6,059 bases of DNA, from assembly GCA_902482185.1 (NCBI GenBank), contig CABSZR010000094.1, forward strand, positions 1-6,059, given 5' to 3'. Under the pieces are notes generated by a model. The model made no database searches, was not told where the DNA came from, and saw nothing but the letters and a program-made list of their open reading frames with translations. Shown here piece after piece: positions 1 through 5,697 of the stretch. The stretch's first letter is position 1. Each line of letters opens with the position of its first letter. This DNA is from an uncultured Collinsella sp. GTDB lineage: Bacteria; Actinomycetota; Coriobacteriia; Coriobacteriales; Coriobacteriaceae. The translations under genes and the position numbers were made by a program.

Positions 1-1294
1 CCTGCGCCACGGTTTCGGCAAACAGCTGACGCTCAGGATATTGAAACACCACGCCGACCTTGGCCTTAACCGCGGCGGCGTCTTTCTTGTTTGACAGATC
101 GAGCCCCAGCGCGCGAACGGATCCCTCCTGGGGGCGAATCAAACCGTTGAGATGCTGGACCAGCGTCGACTTACCCGAACCGGTATGACCTGCCAAGCCC
201 AGGAACTCGCCGCGACGCACCGTCAGCGATACATCGCGCAGCGCCCACGGGCTGCTTGGGTCGTTTCCCCAGAGAGCCTGTTTGCTCGATTTGCCCGCAG
301 TGGCCGAGCGCTTATGCCAGCGGCGGCGCTCGCGCGGACTGAGCGAATAACTGTACGAAACATGGGATAGCTCGATGACGGGCTCCGACGCGTTGCCCTC
401 GTTGTCTACCGGAACAGTGCCGTCAGCGATTTCCGACTGGGATACGGAAGACTGCCCCGCGATGCCTGCCCCACTTCGCTCGGCATAAGCCTGCGCAATC
501 TCGGCGACCATATCCGCCTCACGTACCTGCGCGCAAACGGGCACGCCCTTCGCACGAAGTGCCCTACCTAGACAGCACGACGCCGGCATATCCAAGTTGA
601 GCTGCGCAAGTTCGTCCGCCCGCGTCAAGATTTCCTCGGGCGTACCGATCATGGCAACGCGGCCCGCTTGGAAGACAGCAACGCGATCGGCCTCGGCGGC
701 CTCTTCCATAAAGTGCGTAATCATCACGATGGTCATGCCGCGAGCGTGCAACGCGCGGCAAGCCTTCATGAGGCCCTTGCGTCCACGCGGATCGAGCATC
801 GAGGAAGCCTCGTCCAATATGAGCACGCGCGGTTCCATGGCGAGCACGCCGGCAAGCGCCACGCGCTGCTTTTGGCCGCCCGAAAGCGCATGGGTCTCGT
901 GGCGCTCAAAGCCCACCAGGCCCACACCCTTCAGCGCCTCGCGTACGCGCTGCGCAATTTGCGCCGATGGCACGCCAAGGTTTTCGGGACCAAACGCAAC
1001 GTCATCTTCGACAAGCGTTGCCACCAGCTGGTCGTCGGGATTCTGGAATACCATGCCCGCGGTCGAACGAATGTCGTAGACCAGCTCGGGGTCGGACGCA
1101 TCCATGCCGTTGATGCGTACCGTGCCCGCATCGGGCTGCAACAGCGCATTCAGATGCTTGGCAAACGTCGACTTGCCCGACCCATTGCCACCGAGGATGC
1201 AGAAAAACTCGCCGTCCTCGATATTCAGATCGACGCCGTCGAGCGCCGGTACGGCACCGTCATAGCTAAAGGAAACGCCCCGACACTCAATCAT
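1..1294 (-). CDS. ECF transporter ATPase with two fused ABC cassettes (3' end outside window)
   Basis: ATP-hydrolysing subunit that would power vitamin uptake through an energy-coupling factor (ECF) transporter at the inner face of the membrane. Translating from the ATG at 1294 gives 431 codons without a stop, running off the left edge. Cassette 1 has Walker A GGNGSGKST (residues 35-43), Q-loop Q84 in VFQNPDDQ, signature LSGGQKQR (137-144), Walker B aspartate and catalytic glutamate D161/E162 followed by ASSMLDP, and switch histidine H194. A linker of roughly 80 residues follows, with a basic stretch (RERRRWHKR). Cassette 2 starts near residue 305, with Walker A GHTGSGKST (369-377) and Q-loop Q418 in VFQYPERQLF, typical of ECF ATPases; its signature and Walker B lie outside the window. 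ECF modules normally use two separate ATPases, EcfA1 and EcfA2; here they form one chain. The start overlaps the ribU stop by 4 bases (ATGA), with AAAGG six bases upstream, so translational coupling is likely. An ecfT gene may follow beyond the edge. Confidence 0.93.
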   Translation of the reverse strand, partial: MIECRGVSFSYDGAVPALDGVDLNIEDGEFFCILGGNGSGKSTFAKHLNALLQPDAGTVRINGMDASDPELVYDIRSTAGMVFQNPDDQLVATLVEDDVAFGPENLGVPSAQIAQRVREALKGVGLVGFERHETHALSGGQKQRVALAGVLAMEPRVLILDEASSMLDPRGRKGLMKACRALHARGMTIVMITHFMEEAAEADRVAVFQAGRVAMIGTPEEILTRADELAQLNLDMPASCCLGRALRAKGVPVCAQVREADMVAEIAQAYAERSGAGIAGQSSVSQSEIADGTVPVDNEGNASEPVIELSHVSYSYSLSPRERRRWHKRSATAGKSSKQALWGNDPSSPWALRDVSLTVRRGEFLGLAGHTGSGKSTLVQHLNGLIRPQEGSVRALGLDLSNKKDAAAVKAKVGVVFQYPERQLFAETVAQ

Positions 1295-1881
1295 GCGCGG
1301 CCTTTGACCTGGTCCTTTTTAGGCGTGATGAGGTTGGAGACCGCTTTATACACCGCCAGTGTCAACACCGAGTTAAGCACGGTCTTGATAAGGTTGAACG
1401 GCAGCACGGCAGGAATCATGAGCGGGGCGATCACATCGACCGAGCCATACCAGAACCATACGCCAATGGTAAGGTTTGCGACCATAGACAACGCCGTAGC
1501 GGCAATAACGCCGAGCACCAGGCCAATCACGGCACCCTTATAGGTATGCATCTTCTGATAGACGATAGCCGCAGGCAGAATGTAGCCCAGCGTGGCAACC
1601 AGGTTCATAAGCGCGCCGACCCAGTCACCCGTGGTGAGCGCATGGATAACGATAGCCATAGCGGCAACAGCAGTGCCGGCGCCAGGACCATACGCAAACC
1701 CGCACACCATCGCCGGTACCAGCGACGGGTCATACGTCAAAAACGGCGCCGAAGGAAGGATAGGCAGCTGCACGTACATAAACAGGGCGCCCAAGGCGCA
1801 CATCAACGCCATGGTAACGAGCTGTTTGGTGCTCCACCTATTCGTGTTCTCAAAATGGATATGCTGCGACTGTTCAGACAT
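1291..1881 (-). CDS. ribU: ECF transporter S component, riboflavin type (RibU-like)
   Basis: Membrane substrate-binding subunit of an ECF vitamin transporter, predicted to capture riboflavin and pair with the ATPase encoded directly downstream. The 196-residue product is the usual size for S components and shows about six hydrophobic segments (roughly 20-38, 53-66, 67-84, 90-110, 115-138, 155-180). Family-like features are FLTYDPSLVPAMVCGFAYGP (47-66), the C-terminal LPFNLIKTVLNSVLTLAVYK stretch (160-179), and an AxxxA motif in helix 1 (A25-A29), the kind used by S components to dock on EcfT. Start choice: the ATG at 1881 is preceded by AGGCAGGTGATC, a near-perfect anti-16S match at good spacing. 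An in-frame ATG at 1902 would add seven residues but lies inside the conserved 3' GGATGAAAG segment of the riboswitch, so it is rejected. The FMN riboswitch upstream supports riboflavin as the ligand; a related flavin or precursor cannot be excluded. The stop overlaps the ATPase start. Confidence 0.93.
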   Translation of the reverse strand: MSEQSQHIHFENTNRWSTKQLVTMALMCALGALFMYVQLPILPSAPFLTYDPSLVPAMVCGFAYGPGAGTAVAAMAIVIHALTTGDWVGALMNLVATLGYILPAAIVYQKMHTYKGAVIGLVLGVIAATALSMVANLTIGVWFWYGSVDVIAPLMIPAVLPFNLIKTVLNSVLTLAVYKAVSNLITPKKDQVKGRA

Positions 1882-1883
1882 AA

Positions 1884-1895
1884 GATCACCTGCCT
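1884..1895 (-). promoter_or_regulatory. Shine-Dalgarno sequence of ribU, abutting riboswitch P1
   Basis: Minus-strand AGGCAGGTGATC differs by one base from the AGGAGGTGATC complement of the 16S rRNA 3' end and sits two bases before the ATG at 1881. It decides the start codon. It begins immediately after the 3' strand of the riboswitch P1 stem and can be drawn into an extended P1. Confidence 0.8.
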
Positions 1896-2079
1896 CTTTC
1901 ATCCGGACTCTAACCGTTGGTACTGGGATCTCACCAGTTCAGCCGGCATGCGAACCAACACACGCACGGGTCGCGGACTCATCGGCTCGGTCGCAGACAC
2001 CTCGCCTGCGCCACGGCGTCCCTTTGACACCGCCCGATTTACCGCCAGTGGGGAATTCCACCCCGCCCTGAAACAGCAA
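1890..2079 (-). promoter_or_regulatory. FMN riboswitch (RFN element) controlling ribU
   Basis: The minus strand carries the conserved RFN blocks in order: CAGGGCGGGGTGGAATTCCC, then CACTGGCGGT, GAGTCCGCGACCCG, GCCGGCTGAACTGGTGAGAT, CCCAGTACCAACGGTTAGAG and TCCGGATGAAAG. The P1 closing pairs are UUUC (2070-2073) with GAAA (1897-1900). The variable arm between the GGCGGT and AGTCCGCGA blocks is long: ATCGG/CCGAT (1981-1985 with 2034-2038) closes a junction carrying an 8-bp hairpin (about 2013-2033) and a 5-bp hairpin (1992-1996 with 2006-2010). FMN binding is known to repress genes downstream of this class. Here P1 can extend as UUGCU (2075-2079) with the AGGCAGG of the ribU Shine-Dalgarno (1890-1895), with one bulge and one mismatch. 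I see no U-tract terminator between aptamer and start codon. Translational control by direct sequestration is therefore inferred. Confidence 0.95.
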
Positions 2080-2084
2080 TTGCA

Positions 2085-2112
2085 AGTGTAGCACGAGCAG
2101 GTTTTCGCGCAA
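2085..2112 (-). promoter_or_regulatory. Candidate sigma70-type promoter for the ribU operon
   Basis: On the minus strand TTGCGC (2107-2112) and TACACT (2085-2090) are separated by 16 bases. Transcription would begin near 2078, exactly at the 5' edge of the riboswitch. The hexamers are imperfect (TTG of the -35 and four of six in the -10), so the position, not the match, is the main support. Confidence 0.5.
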
Positions 2113-2187
2113 GTATGCCAAGGGTAATTTGTGGCGGAGATCAGTTGCCGCAACAACCACGTTCCCCACCCATCCCAAAGTAACGCG

Positions 2188-2218
2188 CCTTTCGCGCAAA
2201 GCGCGAAACAGCGAAAGG
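2188..2218. repeat. Overlapping perfect inverted repeats (alternative hairpins)
   Basis: TTTCGCGC (2190-2197) and GCGCGAAA (2201-2208) form an 8-bp perfect inverted repeat with a 3-base spacer. CCTTTCGC (2188-2195) is also complementary to GCGAAAGG (2211-2218), giving a competing 8-bp stem. There is no T-tract on either side, so a terminator is unlikely. It lies upstream of the ribU promoter; an operator or an intergenic repeat are possibilities I cannot separate. Confidence 0.6.
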
Positions 2219-2603
2219 AACACGTATCCCTATCAACCACGTCCTTCTCCGCCCGCCGACCTCAAGGCCGTAAACGCAGGGAATCCGGGGGCGTGACGGG
2301 GTTTCTCTCCGAAACATTCCGCACTGATATCTTCTGTATTGAAGACGTCGATGATGCACCCGTATACCATTGACGTCGACACCATCAGATGCGGACCGCG
2401 CGGTGACCCCACATTCCGCTGGCGCCCACGGGGCTGTCCTCGTTTCCTGACATGTCCCGCGCGGGCCGCGGCGAGCCGAGACCGCCGCATGACCTAATAG
2501 GAGCATGGAGCGATACCGCGGACCCGAACAACCGCATTCTATCGCGCCCCGTCAGTGTGCCGTCTGCCCGGTCCAGGCGAGCACGGAAAGAACGGAGCGA
2601 GAC
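2219..2603 (+). other. Non-coding leader of the left IS110 head, with several inverted repeats
   Basis: I see no convincing gene here; the open frames lack recognisable motifs. Inverted repeats are dense: TCTTC/GAAGA (2330-2334 with 2341-2345), GACGTCGATG/CATTGACGTC (2344-2353 with 2368-2377, 9 of 10 paired, 14-base loop), the palindrome ACCGCGCGGT (about 2395-2404) and the palindrome CCCGCGCGGG (2456-2465). IS110-family elements carry a non-coding end beside the recombinase gene that encodes a bridge RNA, so part of this stretch may be that end. The outer boundary of the IS110 element cannot be fixed, because IS110 ends lack clear terminal inverted repeats. Confidence 0.45.
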
Positions 2604-2682
2604 ATGAGAACCGAATCGACACCCGGCGCCCGCGGGCCGGTCTTCTGCGGGGTCGACACCCACGCCGACTCGCACTGGCTGT
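2604..2682 (+). pseudogene. IS110-family transposase, 5' fragment A (26 codons, cut by IS21)
   Basis: N-terminal remnant of an IS110-type DEDD (RuvC-like) recombinase. The ATG at 2604 follows GGAG with six bases of spacing. It encodes MRTESTPGARGPVFCGVDTH and ADSHWL before the IS21 end at 2683. The FCGVDTHADSHW segment matches the first beta strand of the family, with D18 as the first catalytic aspartate. The in-frame ATG at 2505 would add 33 residues unlike any IS110 N terminus and has too tight a ribosome-binding-site spacing. Beyond 2683 the frame stays open by chance to 3659, antisense to istB, giving a meaningless 351-codon chimera. The rest of this gene is not in the window: the fragment on the other side of the IS21 is a second, different IS110 head. 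Confidence 0.8.
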
Positions 2683-2788
2683 TGTTAGCGTCAATCTATT
2701 TTTCACCAGTTTCGCTAAGCAGGCGCGCCGTTCGCGCAAAGGCGGTTTCACCGGTTGCGCTAACGTATTTTCACCGATTCCGGTCACG
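2683..2788. repeat. IS21 istB-side terminus: inverted repeat plus four ~22-bp iterons
   Basis: After the TGTTAGCG tip come four tandem units at about 2699-2720, 2721-2742, 2743-2765 and 2766-2788. The consensus is close to TTTCACCGGTTGCGCTAACG; the second unit is the most degenerate and the fourth overlaps the istB stop codon. Multiple terminal repeats of this kind are known IstA binding sites in IS21 relatives. Confidence 0.8.
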
Positions 2789-3557
2789 GCTTGACGGGGC
2801 CGTCCCTCGGCAGGTCCTTCAGCCTGTAGGACCTGCCGGTTATCTTGACCAGGTGGCAGTGGTGGCACACCCTGTCCGCGATCGCGCTCGCCGCCACGTC
2901 GTCCCCGAACACCCTGCCCCAGCCGCTGATCCCCACGTTGGTGGTGATGATCGTCGAGCGCTGCTCGTAGCGCGTCGATATCAGCTGGAACAGCAGGTCC
3001 GCGCCCGCGCTGCCGACGTCGAGGTAGCCGAGCTCGTCGATGATCAGCAGCCTCGAGTGGGCGTAGTACTTGAGCCTCTTCTTGAGGATGCCGCGCGACG
3101 AGGCGTCCTCCAGGTCCTCGACGAGCCGGGCGCAGTCCACGAACCTGACCTCGCGCCCCGCCCTGACGGCCTCGATGCCCAGCGCGACGGCGAGGTGCGT
3201 CTTGCCCACGCCGGGGCTCCCCACGAACAGGACGTTCTCGGCCCGCTCGACGAACCTCAGGGTCGCGAGCTCCTCGATCTCGGCGCGCGGGACCGACGGC
3301 TGGAAGTCCCAGTCGAAGTCCGCCAGCCCCTTGACGTAGGGGAATCCCGACGACCGTATGCGCTGGTTGGTGATCCTGACCTCCCGCGCGGCGACCTCGA
3401 CGCGCGTCATCTCCTCGAGGGCGGAGGCGAAGCCCCGCTCGCCCGCGGCGACCATCCTCACGTAGTCGGGCAGGGACGCCGCCATCTCGTGCAGCCCGAG
3501 CGCGGAGAGGTTCGCCTGCGCCCTGATCGAGGGGCTGCCCTCCGCGACGGCGCCCAT
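2784..3557 (-). CDS. istB: IS21 helper ATPase IstB
   Basis: AAA+ ATPase that assists the IstA transposase in target selection and strand transfer; cytoplasmic and DNA-bound. The 257-residue product is family-typical. Seen in the sequence: Walker A GSPGVGKT (113-120), Walker B LLIIDELGY (170-178), sensor-like TTN (205-207), and the C-terminal SAIADRVCHHCHLVKITGRS block with the conserved DR arginine followed by YRL. The N-terminal ~60 residues form the helical region usual in IstB. Start choice: ATG at 3557 shares one base with the istA stop (TGATG) and has GGAGG six bases upstream. A GTG at 3560 is also in frame but too close to that site. Translation is probably coupled to istA. No frameshift or missing motif is seen, so it should be functional. 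Confidence 0.95.
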   Translation of the reverse strand: MGAVAEGSPSIRAQANLSALGLHEMAASLPDYVRMVAAGERGFASALEEMTRVEVAAREVRITNQRIRSSGFPYVKGLADFDWDFQPSVPRAEIEELATLRFVERAENVLFVGSPGVGKTHLAVALGIEAVRAGREVRFVDCARLVEDLEDASSRGILKKRLKYYAHSRLLIIDELGYLDVGSAGADLLFQLISTRYEQRSTIITTNVGISGWGRVFGDDVAASAIADRVCHHCHLVKITGRSYRLKDLPRDGPVKP

Positions 3558-4789
3558 CACGCCCCTCCGAGCGAGTCGAGCAGCGCGAGGTTGGCGCGCG
3601 CGGCCTCGGCGATGTCAGCGTCGGCCAGGCCCCGCTTCCCCTCGAGGGCCTGCCCATAGTGGTCGGGGTCGTAGTTGATGGGCCTCGACGGCCCGGACGC
3701 GGCGTCGTGGACGGCGACCTCCTCGCCGGCCATCCTCACCACGACCTGGCCGCCGGGCATCGCCACGACGCTCACGCGCCGGCCGATGCAGCGCCTGGGC
3801 ACGGACCACTCCCTGCCGGCGGCCCTGACGAGCATGGTCGGCGGGACGGTCTGGACGCTCACGTCGCCCACCATCGACTCGAGGAGACGGAGGTTCCCGA
3901 TGGGCCGCAGGCTCTCCTTCTCCCGCATGAACAGCGCGTCGGGCGGCAGGCCGGTGGTGCGGTTCGGCTCCGAGTTTGCCTGGGCCTCGACCCGGGCCAC
4001 CGCCTCGGCGAGGCCGCCCCACCCGGTGAACTCGCCGCCGTAGGCGAGCAGGCGGTTCAGGAAGCGGTTGGCCGACTCGTCCTTGCCCTTGGTCTGCGGC
4101 GAGCGCGGCGCGCAGAGCCTGAGCTCGAAGCCGGCCTCCCGCGCGAACCGCCACGCCCTCTCCTGTCTGGTCCTCCTGCGGCCGGAGACGGTCACCAGGC
4201 ACGACATGTTGTCCGTGATGCACTCCTCCGGGACGCCGCCGAGGCGGGTGAAGGTGGCGAGCAGGCAGGACAGCAGGTCGTCGAGCGTGCGGCTCCTGAC
4301 CGGTATGAAGCGGTGCTTCCGGGAGTAGCCGAGCGTCGCGGTGAACACGCTGAACTCGAAGACCTCGCCCTCCGAGTCGACGAGCCTCATGCCCTCCTTC
4401 CAGTCGAACTGCAGCTGCCTGCCCGGGGGCGTCTCGAACCGCGGGTGCGGCTCGCGGCCGCCCACGCCTCCGAAGGGCACGTCGCGGGCCCGGCACCATG
4501 CGGTGAAGGCGCCGTACCCGGGCAGCCCCTCCCCGCGGCCCTCGCGCAGGAACGCGTACACGGCCATTTTGGTCATCCCGGGCAGCTGGGCCTTCGCGCG
4601 GATCACCTCCTCGAGCGGGTCGAAGGCGCTGCCCCTCGCGGACCTCCCGTCGGCGGCGGACTCGCCATCCCGCCAGTACTTGGCGACCGTGTGCCGGTCC
4701 ATGCCGTGCCTCCTCGCGATCTCGCTGAAGTTCGGCTTCGCGCCGGACCCCCTGTAGACGTTCAGCTCTCCCATTACGTTTCGCTCCAT
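3557..4789 (-). CDS. istA: IS21-family transposase IstA (DDE)
   Basis: Transposase that binds the element's terminal iterons and carries out cleavage and joining together with IstB. The 410-residue protein starts with a helix-turn-helix of the IS21 type (NFSEIARRHGMDRHTVAKYW, 20-39). The DDE/RNase H-like core follows, with candidate catalytic residues D129 in QLQFDWKEG, D193 in ITDN and E238 in PQTKGKDESANR. The KGKxE spacing is characteristic of the family. The C-terminal part from about 320 is the beta-rich domain (REWSVPRRCIGRRV). The ATG at 4789 has GGAGG eight bases upstream; a second in-frame ATG at 4774 is less favoured. The gene ends in TGA overlapping istB by one base. A small hairpin, CGGGT/ACCCG, precedes the ribosome binding site. 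The GC-rich third codon positions differ from those of the flanking operon. Confidence 0.95.
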   Translation of the reverse strand: MERNVMGELNVYRGSGAKPNFSEIARRHGMDRHTVAKYWRDGESAADGRSARGSAFDPLEEVIRAKAQLPGMTKMAVYAFLREGRGEGLPGYGAFTAWCRARDVPFGGVGGREPHPRFETPPGRQLQFDWKEGMRLVDSEGEVFEFSVFTATLGYSRKHRFIPVRSRTLDDLLSCLLATFTRLGGVPEECITDNMSCLVTVSGRRRTRQERAWRFAREAGFELRLCAPRSPQTKGKDESANRFLNRLLAYGGEFTGWGGLAEAVARVEAQANSEPNRTTGLPPDALFMREKESLRPIGNLRLLESMVGDVSVQTVPPTMLVRAAGREWSVPRRCIGRRVSVVAMPGGQVVVRMAGEEVAVHDAASGPSRPINYDPDHYGQALEGKRGLADADIAEAARANLALLDSLGGA

Positions 4790-4822
4790 ATCCCGCTCCT
4801 CCCGGGTCGGATACCCGATCGG

Positions 4823-4851
4823 AGCATAGTTCCGTTAGCGCAGTTGGTGAA
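4823..4851 (-). promoter_or_regulatory. Candidate istA promoter overlapping an iteron
   Basis: Minus-strand TTCACC (4846-4851) and TATGCT (4823-4828) are 17 bases apart, each with four of six consensus bases. The -35 lies inside the innermost iteron of the right IS21 end, so IstA binding there could repress its own promoter. That autoregulation is inference from position. Confidence 0.45.
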
Positions 4852-4938
4852 AGTACGTTAGCGGGGTCGGCGAAATCGCGTTAGCGCATTCGGCGAGATG
4901 CGTTTGCGAAAGTGGTCAATTTTAGATTAGCGCTAACA
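4833..4938. repeat. IS21 istA-side terminus: inverted repeat plus four ~22-bp iterons
   Basis: Inside the CGCTAACA tip (4931-4938) are four head-to-tail units starting CGTTAGCG or CGTTTGCG at 4833, 4856, 4879 and 4901, spaced 22-23 bases. On the minus strand they read roughly TTTCGCCGACTGCGCTAACG, the same consensus as the other end in inverted orientation. Confidence 0.85.
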
Positions 4939-5449
4939 TCCAGTTGCCCTTCCTGCGGCCGGTGGGCGTCCTCTCGTCGAAGACGAGCCCGTGCCTGAGC
5001 AGGAACTTGGAGAGCCGCTGCTTCGAGCGCGAGAGGTCGTCCCTCGCGTCCTCGAGCGCCCTGGTCAGGTCGCGGGCGGCCTCGCACTCGTCGTCGGGGA
5101 CCCACACCTCGACCACGTTGCCGACCGACAGCATGCGGGCGAGGAACTCGGCGTCGTTGCGGTCGTTCTTCCTGCGCCTGTCCGCGCTGGGCTTGATCAT
5201 CTTCGAGACGGCGCCGACCACGCAGTCGACCCCCAGGCCGGAAAGCCTCTTCTGCAGGTCGAAGCCCGTGACCCCGGACTCGTACACGCACCTGGCCCTG
5301 GGGTCCACGGAACGGACCCACTCCGCGACGGCGCCGGCGTCGTAGCCGAAGGTCGCGGCACGTACCTCCCCGGTCATGACGTCGAGGGAGACGGCCTTTA
5401 TCGAGCGGGCGTGGACGTCGAGGCCGATGAAGGTGGTAGTATCGAGCAT
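4939..5449 (-). pseudogene. IS110-family transposase, 5' fragment B (about 170 codons, cut by IS21)
   Basis: N-terminal catalytic half of an IS110-type DEDD recombinase. From the ATG at 5449 (AGGGG five bases upstream) the product begins MLDTTTFIGLDVHARSIKAV. RuvC-like acidic residues are visible: D11 (GLDVH), E57 (YESG), D96 and D99 (KNDRNDAEFLARML). A helical stretch, ALEDARDDLSRSKQRLSKFL, follows, then the family motif around TGRRKGNW, where the gene breaks at 4938/4939. The frame then runs into the IS21 tip and stops at 4922. The C-terminal domain with the catalytic serine and the other transposon end are missing, so it is inactive. An ATG at 5464 is in frame but has no ribosome binding site and lies in a stem. 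Fragment A, across the IS21, has a different sequence and the opposite orientation, so it is not the missing half. Confidence 0.9.
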
Positions 5450-5451
5450 GG

Positions 5452-5545
5452 GAGCCCCTTCCATGAATGCGGCGTGGCCGCCACGGTTGGATTAGACACT
5501 CACCATTGTCGGCCTAATCCGCGGTCTTTCATGCAGCAGGGGCTC
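5452..5545 (-). ncRNA. Folded 5' leader of IS110 fragment B; candidate bridge-RNA remnant
   Basis: Read on the minus strand, nested stems close a compact structure. The outer GAGCCCCT/AGGGGCTC is perfect over 8 bp (5538-5545 with 5452-5459). Inside is CATGAA/TTCATG, 6 bp (5528-5533 with 5462-5467). Within these lie two hairpins: GGATTAG/CTAATCC, 7 bp with an 18-base loop (5514-5520 with 5489-5495), and CGTGG/CCACG, 5 bp (5481-5485 with 5473-5477). The outer stem includes the AGGGG ribosome binding site of the transposase, so it would limit translation. IS110 elements are known to encode a bridge RNA with target- and donor-binding loops in a non-coding end next to the gene. Position and fold fit, but I cannot show matching loop guides. 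Confidence 0.5.
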
Positions 5546-5548
5546 TCA

Positions 5549-5697
5549 ATGTTTTTATGTCCTGCTCATATCGTCTCTGCCGGCACCCCGGGACACTCCT
5601 TGGCAGCAACCGCACCTAGTCGTTGGGGACATTCTTGGGTAGCACAGTCGACGAAACCCTCGTTGGCGTCGCCCTATAGAGGGGTCTGCAAATAGCT
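5549..5697. other. Intergenic stretch with an imperfect 36-base-period repeat
   Basis: No gene supported. GGGACACTCCTTGGCAGCA (from 5590) and GGGACATTCTTGGGTAGCA (from 5626) agree at about 14 of 19 positions in direct orientation. The outer end of the right IS110 element probably lies in or near this stretch, but I cannot place it. A weak AT-rich patch near 5552-5562 could serve as a -10 region for the folded leader. Confidence 0.35.

Larger units (their letters stand above)
2683..4938 (-). mobile_element. Complete IS21-family insertion sequence (2256 bp)
   Basis: Terminal inverted repeats begin TGTTAGCG at 2683 and end CGCTAACA at 4938 (TG...CA ends as in IS21). The first ~36 bases of the two ends align with scattered mismatches: shared TGTTAGCG, AATCTA, ACCA, TTTCGC. 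Inside are istA and istB in the usual order on the minus strand with overlapping stop and start. Length and layout are normal for the family and both genes look intact, so the element may be active. No 4-8 bp target duplication is visible: CTGGCTGT precedes the left end and TCCAGTTG follows the right end. Its GC content is clearly higher than that of the ribU operon and of the AT-rich region to the right, fitting recent acquisition. Confidence 0.93.

Noticed and set aside
668..1543. 291-codon plus-strand open frame opposite the ECF ATPase and ribU
   Set aside because: The minus strand has complete ABC motifs in the same interval; the plus frame has none.
1879..1902. ribU start at the ATG at 1902
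   Set aside because: That ATG is part of the conserved GGATGAAAG end of the riboswitch and lacks a ribosome binding site; the ATG at 1881 has a near-ideal one.
2141..2506. 121-codon minus-strand open frame in the leader of IS110 fragment A
   Set aside because: No recognisable domain, atypical composition, and it overlaps dense inverted repeats; treated as non-coding.
3555..3560. istB start at the GTG at 3560
   Set aside because: Its spacing from GGAGG is only about three bases; the ATG at 3557 has better spacing and the common TGATG overlap.
2505..3659. 384-codon plus-strand open frame
   Set aside because: It joins the IS110 fragment A head to antisense istB. Only the first bases after 2604 have a family match; the rest is low-complexity shadow translation of GC-rich DNA.
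3659..4861. 400-codon plus-strand open frame opposite istA
   Set aside because: Antisense shadow rich in A, G, P, R with no motif, while the opposite strand encodes a clear IstA.
4833..4923. CRISPR-like periodic repeats
   Set aside because: Units of 22-23 bases are contiguous without unique spacers and mirror the other IS21 end, so they are transposase-binding iterons.
2675..4946. Target-site duplication around the IS21
   Set aside because: The bases next to the two ends (CTGGCTGT and TCCAGTTG) share no direct 4-8 base match adjoining the tips.
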